Assembly (NCBI GenBank): GCA_029260795.1
Contig: JAJDCO010000060.1
Location: 1-47,716, forward strand
Reading direction: 5' to 3'
Source: Planctomycetota bacterium
Lineage (GTDB): Bacteria > Planctomycetota > OFTM77
Length of the DNA: 47,716 bases
The first letter of the stretch is position 1. Each line of letters begins with the position of its first letter. A model generated the notes under the pieces. That model did not search any database and was not told where the DNA came from. It saw nothing but the letters and a program-made list of their open reading frames with translations. The position numbers were made by a program, and so were the translations under genes. This document shows positions 24,315 through 33,792 of the stretch, in pieces.

Positions 24315-25208
24315 GTGAACACTCGAATCTACCGACCCGCCGACTCCGCCGAATGGCAGCGCATGCGGACGGCGCTCTGGCCGGATCAGACTGCCGAGGA
24401 CATGGAGGACTGGCTCGGTCGGTCGAATGCGCTGGTCCTTGTCGCTGAGCGGGAGAGCGGCTCCGGTCTCTGTGGGTTCGCCGAAGTCGGGACGCGGCCC
24501 TGGGTCGAAGGGTGTGCGACTCGTCCCGTCGCGTACCTCGAAGGCTGGTGGGTCGACGGCGACGTGCGTCGCAGTGGCGTCGGAGCGGCGCTGATGCGGG
24601 CGGTCGAGTCGTGGGCTCGGGAGCGAGGACTGACCGAGATCGCCTCGGACACCCATCCCGACAATGTCGTCTCCCAGCAGGCGCACCAACGCTTGGGGTT
24701 TCGCATCGTCGATCGCGCTGTCGTGATGGCGAAGACGCTTGCGGCGCCTGAAGAGCGTCCGCATTCAACTGAGAGAATAGAGCCCGTCATCCGGCGGCTC
24801 GGACGCGAAGAGGCGCCGAAAGCCGTCGAGCTCGCCGAGCAGTTCAAGAGCCGGGCGGTCTCACCGGAACAAGTGAGCGCCGCTCTCGCCGACGATCGCC
24901 TCGTGCTGATGACGGCGGAGGTCGACGGCCGGGCCGTCGGGTTCGCGTTGGCGCATGCCTTGCCCCGCTTCGACGGTCGACCCGAGAAGCTGTTCCTCTA
25001 CGAGATCGAGGTCCGTGCCTCACATCGCCGCCAAGGCATCGGACGAGCATTGATGGAAGCGCTGGCCGCATTCGCGCGGAAGCGCGATCATGCCGAGGTC
25101 TTCTGGATCACCCAGCGCTCCAACACCGCGGCGACGGCGCTGTATCGCGCCTGCGGCGCGCACGCGCCCGAGAGCGACGACGTCGTCTTCGAGTGGCCTG
25201 TGGCGTGA
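24315..25208 (+). CDS. Tandem GNAT protein: AAC(6')-like plus AAC(3)-I-like domains
   Basis: The protein has 297 residues in two acetyltransferase domains. Residues 1-148 match aminoglycoside 6'-N-acetyltransferases: RTALWPDQTAEDMEDW, VAYLEGWWVDGDVRRSGVGAALM, ESWARERGLTEIASDT, then SQQAHQRLGFRIVDR. Residues 152-297 resemble the AAC(3)-I type: LVLMTAEVDGRAVGFALAHALPRFDGRPEKLFLYEIEV, HRRQGIGRALMEAL, NTAATALYRACGA. Both acetyl-CoA loops (R-R-S-G-V-G and R-R-Q-G-I-G) appear intact. A bifunctional AAC(3)-Ib/AAC(6')-Ib'' enzyme is known from Pseudomonas, but with the domains in the opposite order. The real substrates here may not be aminoglycosides. It follows the glycosyltransferase head to head, with about 100 bases between starts. 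Confidence 0.8.
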   Translation: MNTRIYRPADSAEWQRMRTALWPDQTAEDMEDWLGRSNALVLVAERESGSGLCGFAEVGTRPWVEGCATRPVAYLEGWWVDGDVRRSGVGAALMRAVESWARERGLTEIASDTHPDNVVSQQAHQRLGFRIVDRAVVMAKTLAAPEERPHSTERIEPVIRRLGREEAPKAVELAEQFKSRAVSPEQVSAALADDRLVLMTAEVDGRAVGFALAHALPRFDGRPEKLFLYEIEVRASHRRQGIGRALMEALAAFARKRDHAEVFWITQRSNTAATALYRACGAHAPESDDVVFEWPVA

Positions 25209-25237
25209 AGGAGCGACGCGCGCGCAAGAATCATCCC

Positions 25238-26611
25238 TCACTTCACCCGCAACGGCTTCGCCGTCTCGCCCGTCATCTTCGTCGGTAGCTGCCAGACGCG
25301 GCCATCGCGATCGCAGAAGTAGAGTCGGCTCTCCGACTTCTCCAACCCGTGGCCATCGGCCCAGAAGGCATAGAAGTCGGGATGCGCGTCGAGGGGCTGC
25401 CGAACGTAGGTGTGATTGCGCGGGCTGTCCTTCGTGAGCTGCTTCACCTGCGTCCACGACTCGCCCTGATCCCGGCTGATCCACATCACGACCTCGCCAC
25501 CCGCACTGGTCGGCTGCGGACCGGGCTCGGTCGGAGCGATCAAGCGCCAGCGGTCGTCCGCCTCCAGATACATCGCACCGAAGTCGTAGTTGTGGGTCGA
25601 GGTCGTGACGTCGCGCACGACCCACTCCGCGCCCGTCCAGTGCGCGGTCTTCCACGTGCGCGGATCGTTCTTGGGTCCGGCCTCGAATCCACCGCTCGTC
25701 AGGTACAGGATCACCGGGTGCCCAGCCGGCGTGAACTGCACCGTCTTGAGGTACACGAGTCGCCCATTCGACTGGTACTCGTGCACCAGCGCCGCGTTGT
25801 CCTTCACGACGACCGGCAACGTCACGCGCTCGCCGCGCGCGTTCGTCCACGTCTCGCCGCCGTCCCTCGTCTCGAGGTAGTAAAGGTTCGTTCGCGCGTT
25901 GAGCCCGACCTCCTGCGGGTGAAAGTTGAACGCCGTGCCGATCTTCTCGCCTCGTTGTCCGCTCACTTGGTAGTGACCGCTTTCGATGGCGGCCAAGAGA
26001 ACGGACTCGCCCCACGACCGGCCGTCAGAGCTGCGCTGGCAGTAGAGGCGACGACCTCCGCCGTAGCGCGTGTGGAGGAAGCAGAACCCGCCCTCGGGCA
26101 GCACCCAGGGCTGCGAGTACGAGAAGTTCGTCTCGGCGACCCGCTCGAAGTGATCGATCGAGTAGGGCTCGGCGCTGCGGCTGATGAAGGCGGGCCGAGC
26201 GGTGCCGTGCGCGTTCGAGAAGATCCAGAGGTATCCGTGCGCGTCGATCTGGATCGCCGGGTTGTCGTGCGCGTCCGTGGTCTTCTTGTCGAGCAGCACG
26301 GCCGGGCGAGGGACCGTCTTCGTCTCGTGGTCGAAGTAGGAGACGAGATGCAGAAGATTGCCGGCCTCGGAGACACCCCCGAATGTGAAGAAGGTCCTCT
26401 TCACCTCGGAGCGGTACACGGCGAAAGGATGGATCTGCTGCGGGTAGGTCGCGAAGCCGCCACTGTACTTGTAGCGGTGCTCGTCCTTGGAAGGCTGGTT
26501 GAAGTACCAGATGCCCCGGTACCCATCGGTTCTCGTCAGGTGTCGGCCGGCCGACTCGACGTCTTGGAGCGGCAAGGCGAGGAAGGTGGCGAGTGCGAGG
26601 ATCGAGGTCAT
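25238..26611 (-). CDS. Secreted BNR-repeat (BNR_4-type) protein, possible polysaccharide-active enzyme
   Basis: The start is set at ATG 26611 (MTSILALATFLALPLQ), which gives a proper signal peptide and 457 residues; an upstream in-frame extension has no such character. The body is a beta-propeller with DGYRGIWYFNQPSKDEHRYKYSGG at the front, then repeated blades such as DGRSWGESVLL, RDGGETWTNARGE and SRDQGESWTQVKQL (Asp-box or BNR motifs). A conserved run DAHGYLWIFSNAHGTARPAFISRS is typical of BNR_4 proteins. Relatives include ulvan-lyase-like and sialidase-like proteins, but no catalytic set can be assigned. An inverted pair (cgagtcg/cgactcg, 26622-26649) lies in its leader. Confidence 0.82.
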   Translation of the reverse strand: MTSILALATFLALPLQDVESAGRHLTRTDGYRGIWYFNQPSKDEHRYKYSGGFATYPQQIHPFAVYRSEVKRTFFTFGGVSEAGNLLHLVSYFDHETKTVPRPAVLLDKKTTDAHDNPAIQIDAHGYLWIFSNAHGTARPAFISRSAEPYSIDHFERVAETNFSYSQPWVLPEGGFCFLHTRYGGGRRLYCQRSSDGRSWGESVLLAAIESGHYQVSGQRGEKIGTAFNFHPQEVGLNARTNLYYLETRDGGETWTNARGERVTLPVVVKDNAALVHEYQSNGRLVYLKTVQFTPAGHPVILYLTSGGFEAGPKNDPRTWKTAHWTGAEWVVRDVTTSTHNYDFGAMYLEADDRWRLIAPTEPGPQPTSAGGEVVMWISRDQGESWTQVKQLTKDSPRNHTYVRQPLDAHPDFYAFWADGHGLEKSESRLYFCDRDGRVWQLPTKMTGETAKPLRVK

Positions 26612-26954
26612 GTCCGTGATCCGAGTCGTGAAATGCGGAATCCGACTCGCCGACCGACACGGCGAGCCGGGCACCATGAGAAGGCATCCGAGTCCTCAGG
26701 AAAAGCCCGACGTCGGAGACGTTCGAGCACTGCCGGCGCACCACTGGAGGGGCAGCCACGACCCTCTTGTTCAAAGTTGACGCCGAGCTCTCAATAAGCG
26801 GGGCGCTCATTCAACTTTGCTTCATTGCTGAAAGGCCGCGAGCCGCGCCGCGAATCGGCGTCCTCACCGATTCCCTGATGCAACAGTGTGAGGTGGCAGC
26901 CTTTGCGGTGGGTCGCCTCGACAGGTTCTCGACTTTCCTTTCTCGGTTCAGAGC
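26612..26954. other. Intergenic stretch between the BNR gene and the Fic remnant
   Basis: The leader of the BNR gene and a spaced inverted repeat (26772-26819) are the only structures seen. Short frames here carry no recognisable domain. Confidence 0.35.
26772..26819. repeat. Spaced perfect inverted repeat
   Basis: CAAAGTTGA (26772-26780) and TCAACTTTG (26811-26819) are exact reverse complements separated by 30 bases. They stand in a locally less GC-rich patch. They could be an operator pair or the ends of a tiny decayed element. Confidence 0.45.
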
Positions 26955-27052
26955 ACGGCATCGCTCGTGAGTTGACCGGCAAGCGACGTCATCGCATCTT
27001 CGCCGACGATGGCTACCTCGCGGTATTGGACGAGGGCACCGAGACGCTCTGA
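26955..27052 (+). pseudogene. C-terminal scrap of a Fic-family gene
   Basis: The frame ending at TGA 27050-27052 reads EHGIARELTGKRRHRIFADD followed by GYLAVLDEGTETL. This matches the conserved tail of many bacterial Fic proteins (roughly REVTGRxRxRxFxYDAYLxLLDEGTE). The catalytic HPFxxGNGR motif and the whole body are absent. It is the 3' end of a deleted gene. Confidence 0.45.
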
Positions 27053-27307
27053 CGCGGTTGCTGAAGCTCGGCGCCTGCTGGCGGCACTCCGAGAATCGGC
27101 TCGCGTGAACGCGCCGGCTTCACCTCGGCCACGGCGAAGCCTGCGCGGCACTCTCGGACCGTCTCTGGCGGGTTCACTTTTGGTCGGGCGTGGTCTAGAC
27201 TACCGGCTTTCTCGCTGCCCTCCCGGCCTTTGCGCCTCCCCTGCCGCGCGCGTCCGCGCGGGACCGGCCACGCGCCCTCAATCCCCGGCTTTGGAGTCAT
27301 CGATCCC
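27053..27307 (+). promoter_or_regulatory. Leader region of the acyl-CoA operon
   Basis: This gap must contain the promoter of the six-gene operon starting at 27308. A ggtctagact segment (27191-27200) is the only AT-leaning site. No reliable -10/-35 pair or strong ribosome site is seen. Confidence 0.3.
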
Positions 27308-28489
<1,182 letters not shown>

Positions 28490-28530
28490 GACGATCTCGA
28501 CCGTTTTCTCGAAACCTCCGGAAGGACGTG

Positions 28531-29388
28531 ATGAGCCAGATCCAGAAGGTCGCCGTAATCGGTGCCGGTACCATGGGCAACGGCATCGCCCAGGTCTTTG
28601 CCCAGCATGGGCACTCCGTGACCTTGGTCGAGGTGAAGCAGGAGTTCTTGGATCGCGGCTTGGCCGCGATCGAGAAGAGCCTCGGCCGCCTGCAGAAGAA
28701 GGAGATCCTCACGGCCGATCAGGCGCAGGAGATCCTCGGCCGCGTGCAGCCGACCACCGAGATCGGGGACGTCGCTCCCGTCGATCTCGTGATCGAAGCC
28801 ATCGTCGAGCGGCGCGACGTGAAGCGAGACCTCTTCGCCAAGCTCGACGAGCTGACGGGCGCCGACACGATTCTGGCGAGCAACACGTCGTCGATCTCGC
28901 TGACGGACATCGCGGCCGCGACGAAGCGGTCCGATCGCGTCATCGGGATGCACTTCTTCAATCCGGTGCCGGTGATGAAGCTGGTCGAGGTCATTCGCGG
29001 GCAGGACACCTCCGAGGCGACGACCGACGCGATCGTCGAGAAGGCGAAGGCGTTGGGCAAGGTACCGGTGCCGGCCAACGATTTCCCGGGCTTCGTGTCG
29101 AACCGAGTCCTGATGCCTCTCATCAACGAAGCGATGTTCGCCTTGATGGAAGGTGTCGCGACCAAAGAGGGCATCGACGAGATCATGAAGCTGGGAATGG
29201 GGCATCCGATGGGGCCGATCGCGCTGGCCGACTTCATCGGCCTCGACGTGTGCCTGGCGATCATGGAGGTGCTCCAGCGCGAGCTCGGAGATCCGAAGTA
29301 TCGGCCTTGCCCGTTGCTGCGGCGATATGTTGCTGCCGGTCACCTCGGTCGCAAGACCGGCCGGGGCTTCTACGACTACTCTGGTTGA
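28531..29388 (+). CDS. 3-hydroxybutyryl-CoA dehydrogenase
   Basis: The start is ATG 28531, after GGAAGGA (28520-28526), giving 285 residues. The NAD site is [21 protein letters not shown]; the middle has [18 protein letters not shown] and the catalytic His region [17 protein letters not shown] (about 141). The C-terminal domain includes [20 protein letters not shown] and [18 protein letters not shown], and ends [16 protein letters not shown]. All are diagnostic of the short PaaH/Hbd type. It oxidises 3-hydroxyacyl-CoA to 3-ketoacyl-CoA or the reverse, feeding the thiolase encoded 41 bases upstream. Confidence 0.95.
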   Translation: MSQIQKVAVIGAGTMGNGIAQVFAQHGHSVTLVEVKQEFLDRGLAAIEKSLGRLQKKEILTADQAQEILGRVQPTTEIGDVAPVDLVIEAIVERRDVKRDLFAKLDELTGADTILASNTSSISLTDIAAATKRSDRVIGMHFFNPVPVMKLVEVIRGQDTSEATTDAIVEKAKALGKVPVPANDFPGFVSNRVLMPLINEAMFALMEGVATKEGIDEIMKLGMGHPMGPIALADFIGLDVCLAIMEVLQRELGDPKYRPCPLLRRYVAAGHLGRKTGRGFYDYSG

Positions 29389-29417
29389 GCTGCTCGCCCG
29401 TCGAGCCAGGAGATCGC

Positions 29418-30560
29418 ATGGACTTCGAGTTGAGCGCCGAGATTCGCGCCTTACGCGACTCGGTGCGCCAGTTTCTCGATGAGGCGGTGGTGCCCCACAT
29501 CGAGCGCATGGAAGCGGCGAAGGAGTTCCCGCTCGACGCCATCCGTCAGCTCGGCCGCCTCGGCTTCATGGGCATGACGACGCCCAAGGAGTACTCCGGC
29601 CAGGCTTTCGGTAACGTCGCGCTGGCGGTGGTTCTCGAGGAGATCAACCGAGTCTGGGCCTCCCTCGGCGTGACGGTCTCCGTCCACAACTCCCTCGCCT
29701 GCTCGCCTCTCGCCAAGTTCGGTAGCGAGGAGCTCAAGCGGAAGTACCTGCCCAAGCTCGCCAGCGGTGAGTGGCTCGGTGCCTACGCGCTGACCGAGCC
29801 CGAGGCCGGCTCCGATGCCGCCAATCAGTCGACTCTCGCGACTCGGGACGGCAACGAATACGTGCTCGATGGCGCGAAGATCTGGATCACCAACGGCAGC
29901 TACGCGGACCTCTTCACCGTCTTCGCGCGCACCGACAAGAGCCACAAGACGCGTGGGATCTCGGCATTCATGGTCGAGCGCACGACACCGGGGTTCACGG
30001 TCGGCAAAGAGGAGCCCAAGCTCGGCATCCACAGCAGCTCGACGGTCGAGATCCAGCTCGAGGGTTGCCGGGTCCCGGTTGCCAACCGTCTCGGCGAAGA
30101 GGGCAAGGGCTTCCACATGGCGATGGACACGCTCAACGGCGGTCGCGTCGGCATCGCCAGCCAAGCGCTGGGCATCGCGAGCGCTTGCCTCGAAGCCTCG
30201 ATCGAGAGGGCTCGAGAGCGCCAAGCCTTCGGGAAGCCGATCTCCGAGTACCAGGCGATTCAGTGGATGGTCGCCGACATGGCGACCGATCTCGACGCCG
30301 GCCGGATGCTGACTTATCGAGCCGCGCAGATCCGCGACAACGGGGGGTCGGGTGCCCAGGAAGCGGCCATGGCCAAGCTCTTCGCATCGCGTCTCGCCAA
30401 TCGCGCCGCCAGCTCCGCGGTCCAGATCTGGGGCAGCGCCGGTGCGCTCGCAGGCTCGCCGGTCGAGCGGTACTTTCGAGACGCTCGGATCACCGAGCTG
30501 TACGAAGGCACGACCGAGATCCAGCGCCTCGTGATCGCTCGCCATCTCCTGCGAAGCTAG
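29418..30560 (+). CDS. Acyl-CoA dehydrogenase (short-chain/butyryl type)
   Basis: The protein has 380 residues from ATG 29418, with an AGGAGA ribosome site just before it. FAD-binding and substrate motifs are present: [40 protein letters not shown]-like [23 protein letters not shown] and [22 protein letters not shown]. The catalytic base is the Glu in [11 protein letters not shown] (about 363). It removes two hydrogens from acyl-CoA and passes electrons to ETF, completing the set with the dehydrogenase and thiolase upstream. Confidence 0.94.
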   Translation: MDFELSAEIRALRDSVRQFLDEAVVPHIERMEAAKEFPLDAIRQLGRLGFMGMTTPKEYSGQAFGNVALAVVLEEINRVWASLGVTVSVHNSLACSPLAKFGSEELKRKYLPKLASGEWLGAYALTEPEAGSDAANQSTLATRDGNEYVLDGAKIWITNGSYADLFTVFARTDKSHKTRGISAFMVERTTPGFTVGKEEPKLGIHSSSTVEIQLEGCRVPVANRLGEEGKGFHMAMDTLNGGRVGIASQALGIASACLEASIERARERQAFGKPISEYQAIQWMVADMATDLDAGRMLTYRAAQIRDNGGSGAQEAAMAKLFASRLANRAASSAVQIWGSAGALAGSPVERYFRDARITELYEGTTEIQRLVIARHLLRS

Positions 30561-30567
30561 GACGGTC

Positions 30568-31602
30568 ATGGAAACGATACAGCCGCGGCAGCGTGAGTCG
30601 CGACCGGTCTCTTTCTTCATCGCATGGTTCTTGGTGCTGTTGCTGATGCTCAGCGCCGGGCTGAACGTCCTCTTGTTCTTCGTCGCGATCGGCTCGTTTC
30701 TCGGGGGCGGTGCGCTGCCGACGGACGGCATGGTCGAGGTCGCGATCTCGGGGTCGGGGTCGAAGAAGCTGCTCTTGCTGCGCGTCGAAGGCGTCATTCA
30801 GCAAGGCTCGATCTCGCCCTGGGGGACACCGACGCCGGACACGGTCGAGAAGGTTCGAAGATCTCTCGACCGCGCTCGCCACGACGACGACATCGCCGGA
30901 GTCTTGCTGCAGGTCAACTCGCCCGGTGGCGGCGTCACGGCCAGTGATCTGATCTACGATCTCATCCGCCAGTACAAGGCCGACACGGGGTATCCGGTCG
31001 TCGCCCACTTCGGTGACTTGGCGGCTTCGGGCGGATACTACATCTCGATGGCGGCGGATCGCATCGTGGCCCATCCGACGTCGACCACGGGCAGCATCGG
31101 CGTGATCGTGTCGATCCTCAACTTGGCCGGGCTGCTGGAGCGATACGACGTCGAGGAGATCCAGATCACACCGGGCGACACCCCGCTCAAGGGCATGGGC
31201 TCTCCGATGTCGCCGATGAAGCCGGAGGAGCGTGCGGTGCTGCAGAGCTTGGTCGAGGACATGTACCGGCGTTTCGTCGACCTGGTCGTCCTCGGTCGCC
31301 CGGGCCTCGAGCGACCGGCGGTCGAGAAGCTGGCGGACGGGAGCATCTACAGCGCCGACCGCGCGCTCGAGAACGGTCTGGTCGATCAGATCGGCTACCG
31401 CCGGGACGCCTTGCAAACCTTGCTCGACAGCGCCAAACTCGGCCAGGCGAAGCTGATCGAGTATCGGCCGCAGCCGACCTTCTTGGACATGATGTTCTCA
31501 CGCGTGCAGACGCCCTCGAAGCTCGAGATTCAGGTCGGTCCCGAGATCGGGGCGAGCGAGGGGCCGATGTTGCAGTATCTCTGGAATGGTTGGCGTCGCT
31601 GA
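30568..31602 (+). CDS. sppA: Signal peptide peptidase SppA, 36K type
   Basis: The protein has 344 residues. One N-terminal membrane helix spans about 15-45 (FFIAWFLVLLLMLSAGLNVL). The crotonase-fold Ser-Lys protease core has GVLLQVNSPGGGVTASD, the nucleophile Ser in GDLAASGGYYISMAADRI (about 154), STTGSIGVIV and the general-base Lys in GDTPLKGMGSP (about 208). This length fits the single-domain form that assembles as an octamer at the membrane and clears cleaved signal peptides. It begins seven bases after the acyl-CoA dehydrogenase and so sits within a metabolic operon, an unexpected place. Confidence 0.92.
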   Translation: METIQPRQRESRPVSFFIAWFLVLLLMLSAGLNVLLFFVAIGSFLGGGALPTDGMVEVAISGSGSKKLLLLRVEGVIQQGSISPWGTPTPDTVEKVRRSLDRARHDDDIAGVLLQVNSPGGGVTASDLIYDLIRQYKADTGYPVVAHFGDLAASGGYYISMAADRIVAHPTSTTGSIGVIVSILNLAGLLERYDVEEIQITPGDTPLKGMGSPMSPMKPEERAVLQSLVEDMYRRFVDLVVLGRPGLERPAVEKLADGSIYSADRALENGLVDQIGYRRDALQTLLDSAKLGQAKLIEYRPQPTFLDMMFSRVQTPSKLEIQVGPEIGASEGPMLQYLWNGWRR

Positions 31603-31633
31603 GTCGAGTGATCGACCGGCGCGACGTGGAGGA

Positions 31634-32782
31634 ATGCATCCCGTGTGGCGATTCAATGATGAGCAGCAGATGCTGCGGGACACGGTCCAGCAGCTCGCCC
31701 GCGAAGAGCTCGCGCCGCGAGCGGCCGAGCTCGACTCCGCGCACGCGTTCCCGAGCGACTGGTTCGCGGCATGGGGCGAGCTTGGGCTCTTCGGGATGAC
31801 CGTGCCCGAGGAGCTCGGGGGCGCCGGTTTGGGAGACCTCGCGGCGGTGCTCGCGGTCGAGGAGCTCGCTCGAGGCTGCGCAGCCAGCGCCAGCGTTCTC
31901 GCCACCCACCTCTTTCAGGTCGTTCCCGCGGTCGTCCGCTTCGGGAGCGAGGATCTGCAGGCCGAGCTGCTCGAGAACCTCGCGACCGGCGCCGCCATCG
32001 GTGCGGTCGCTTGGAGTGAGAAGCAGGCCGGTTGCGATCTGGCCGCGCTCGAGTCGAGGGCGGTGTCCGACGGCGATGGCTGGAAGCTCGAGGGCGCGAA
32101 GACCTCGGTCGCCGGAGCGGGCGTGGCGCAACATCTCTTGGTGGCGGCCCATACGAGCAGCGAGCGCAGGCTCGAGTCGGTCGGGCTCTTCGTCGTCGAC
32201 TGCGACGGCTCGGGAGTCAGCGTGGACGGATCGCCGGTGAGCCTGGGCCTGCGGGCGGCGGGTGCGGCGACGGTCACCTTCCGAGGAGCAACGGTCGAAG
32301 GCTCGCGCCGTTTGGGAGAGGCCTCCGCGATTCATGCGCCGATCCCGGCCTTGAGGGCGAGCACGGATCTCGGAGCCGCGGCCCTTGCCTTGGGCATCGC
32401 TCAAGCGTCTCTCGATCAAGCGATCGACTACGCCAAGACGCGGAAGACTTTCAACGTTCCGATCGCCGAGCATCAGGCCATCTCTTTCAAGATCGCGAAC
32501 ATGGCGACTGACGTCCGCGCCGCGCGAGCACTCGTGTACGAGACCGCGTCGAGCCTCGAGACGGTCGGGGGACATGACGGGGCGGCAGCGTCGGCGAAGC
32601 TCTTCGCGACCGAAGCAGCCGAGCGCTGCGCATTCGAGGCGCTTCAGATCTTCGGCGGCTATGGATACAGCCAGGAGTATCCCGTCGAGCGCCTCTATCG
32701 AGACGCCCGAATGGGCACTCTGAACGACGGCACGAGTGAGATGCAACGGATCGCGATCGCGGCCTCGACCTTGGGCGCATGA
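31634..32782 (+). CDS. Acyl-CoA dehydrogenase paralogue lacking the usual catalytic Glu
   Basis: The protein has 382 residues from ATG 31634; the GGAGG at 31628-31632 is too close to it, so GTG 31643 (reading WRFNDEQQMLRDTV) may be the true start. The fold is clear: FGMTVPEELGGAGLGDL, AVAWSEKQAGCDLAALES, TRKTFNVPIAEHQAISFKIANM, FGGYGYSQEYPVERLYRDAR. At the place of the catalytic Glu it has LNDGTSEMQR, that is Asp, and the alternative position used by isovaleryl-CoA dehydrogenase seems not to be Glu either. It may use Asp, act on another substrate, or be a partner subunit of the upstream enzyme. Confidence 0.88.
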   Translation: MHPVWRFNDEQQMLRDTVQQLAREELAPRAAELDSAHAFPSDWFAAWGELGLFGMTVPEELGGAGLGDLAAVLAVEELARGCAASASVLATHLFQVVPAVVRFGSEDLQAELLENLATGAAIGAVAWSEKQAGCDLAALESRAVSDGDGWKLEGAKTSVAGAGVAQHLLVAAHTSSERRLESVGLFVVDCDGSGVSVDGSPVSLGLRAAGAATVTFRGATVEGSRRLGEASAIHAPIPALRASTDLGAAALALGIAQASLDQAIDYAKTRKTFNVPIAEHQAISFKIANMATDVRAARALVYETASSLETVGGHDGAAASAKLFATEAAERCAFEALQIFGGYGYSQEYPVERLYRDARMGTLNDGTSEMQRIAIAASTLGA

Positions 32783-32795
32783 GGCGCGGGCACTC

Positions 32796-33641
32796 GTGAC
32801 AGCGACGCTCTCCATCGGTCGATTCCGAATCCACGCTATGAACGACGGGCACTTTCGCCTCGACGGCGGTGCCATGTTCGGCATCGTGCCCAAGTCGCAA
32901 TGGGCGTCTCGCGTCCATGTGGACGAGGAGAACCGAATCCCGCTCGCGCTGCGGTGCTTCCTGATCGAGGACGGCGATCGCCGCATCCTGTTGGAAGGAG
33001 GCATGGGCGAGGTGCTCGGTGCAGCGGGAGCGAAGCACTTCGCGCTGGAGCGGAGCGGCGGTCTCGAGGCGCGTCTGGCCGAGCTCGGAGTGGCGCCCGG
33101 AGACATCGATGCCGTCGTGCTGACGCATCTGCATTGGGATCACATGGGCGCGCTGGTCCAGCCGGACGGCCGAGGCTTTCGGCCCCAGTTTCCGGATTCC
33201 GAGCTGATCGTTCCCGAGAGCGCTTGGAAGGAGGCTCTCGCCCCGAGCCGGCGCGCCGCGCCGAGCTACGTGAGGTCGGCGGTCGAGAGCCTTCGCGGCA
33301 TGAGCGAGGTGACGCTCGTAGCGGACGACGCGAAGATCGCGCCCGGCCTCTCCTTTGCCTGGACCGGCGGGCACACCCACCATCACGTCCTGGTTCGCAT
33401 CGAGGACGCGCAGGAGACGGCGGTCTTCTGGGCGGACCTCATTCCGACGGCGGCTCACGTCCATCCGCGTTGGGTCATGGCCTACGACGTCGATCCGATT
33501 CGATCCGTCGAGGCGAAGGAAGATCTCGTGGCACAGTCGGCGGCCGCGGGATGGTGGGCACTCCTGTATCACGATCCCGATCATGCTTGGGGACGCATCG
33601 TTCAGACCGAGAGCGGTCGCTACGGCTTCGAAGCGTCATGA
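32796..33641 (+). CDS. Metallo-beta-lactamase-fold hydrolase
   Basis: The protein has 281 residues from GTG 32796, 13 bases past the previous stop. The metal motif is LTHLHWDHMGAL (H110, H112, D114, H115 by estimate), with further ligands in WTGGHTHHHVLVRI and FWADLIPTAAHVH and a late His in LYHDPDHAWG. The N-terminal MNDGHFRLDGGAMFGIVPK is typical of the lactonase-like/MBL hydrolase branch. Lactones, thioesters or glutathione adducts are possible substrates. As the last gene of the acyl-CoA operon, thioester hydrolysis is a reasonable but unproven guess. Confidence 0.88.
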   Translation: MTATLSIGRFRIHAMNDGHFRLDGGAMFGIVPKSQWASRVHVDEENRIPLALRCFLIEDGDRRILLEGGMGEVLGAAGAKHFALERSGGLEARLAELGVAPGDIDAVVLTHLHWDHMGALVQPDGRGFRPQFPDSELIVPESAWKEALAPSRRAAPSYVRSAVESLRGMSEVTLVADDAKIAPGLSFAWTGGHTHHHVLVRIEDAQETAVFWADLIPTAAHVHPRWVMAYDVDPIRSVEAKEDLVAQSAAAGWWALLYHDPDHAWGRIVQTESGRYGFEAS

Positions 33642-33792
33642 CTCGATCGAAGTCGAGACGAGCCCTTCGATGAGCGAGCGGAAGGTCCCGCCCGGGCAGC
33701 TGCCGACTACCTAACGATCCCGGCTGAAGCCGGCGGTCCAAGGATTGGGGTGGTCGCGCTAGGCCGGACTCCGTCCGCGCGTTGGCCGAGCC
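33642..33792. other. Convergent intergenic region
   Basis: This lies between the end of the acyl-CoA operon and lpxD. A small hairpin (ccggc/gccgg around 33720-33732) could stop transcription from the left. No gene is seen. Confidence 0.35.

Noticed and set aside
25349..26797. A 482-residue plus-strand frame opposite the BNR protein
   Set aside because: It has no recognisable motifs, while the opposite strand has a signal peptide and clear BNR blades.
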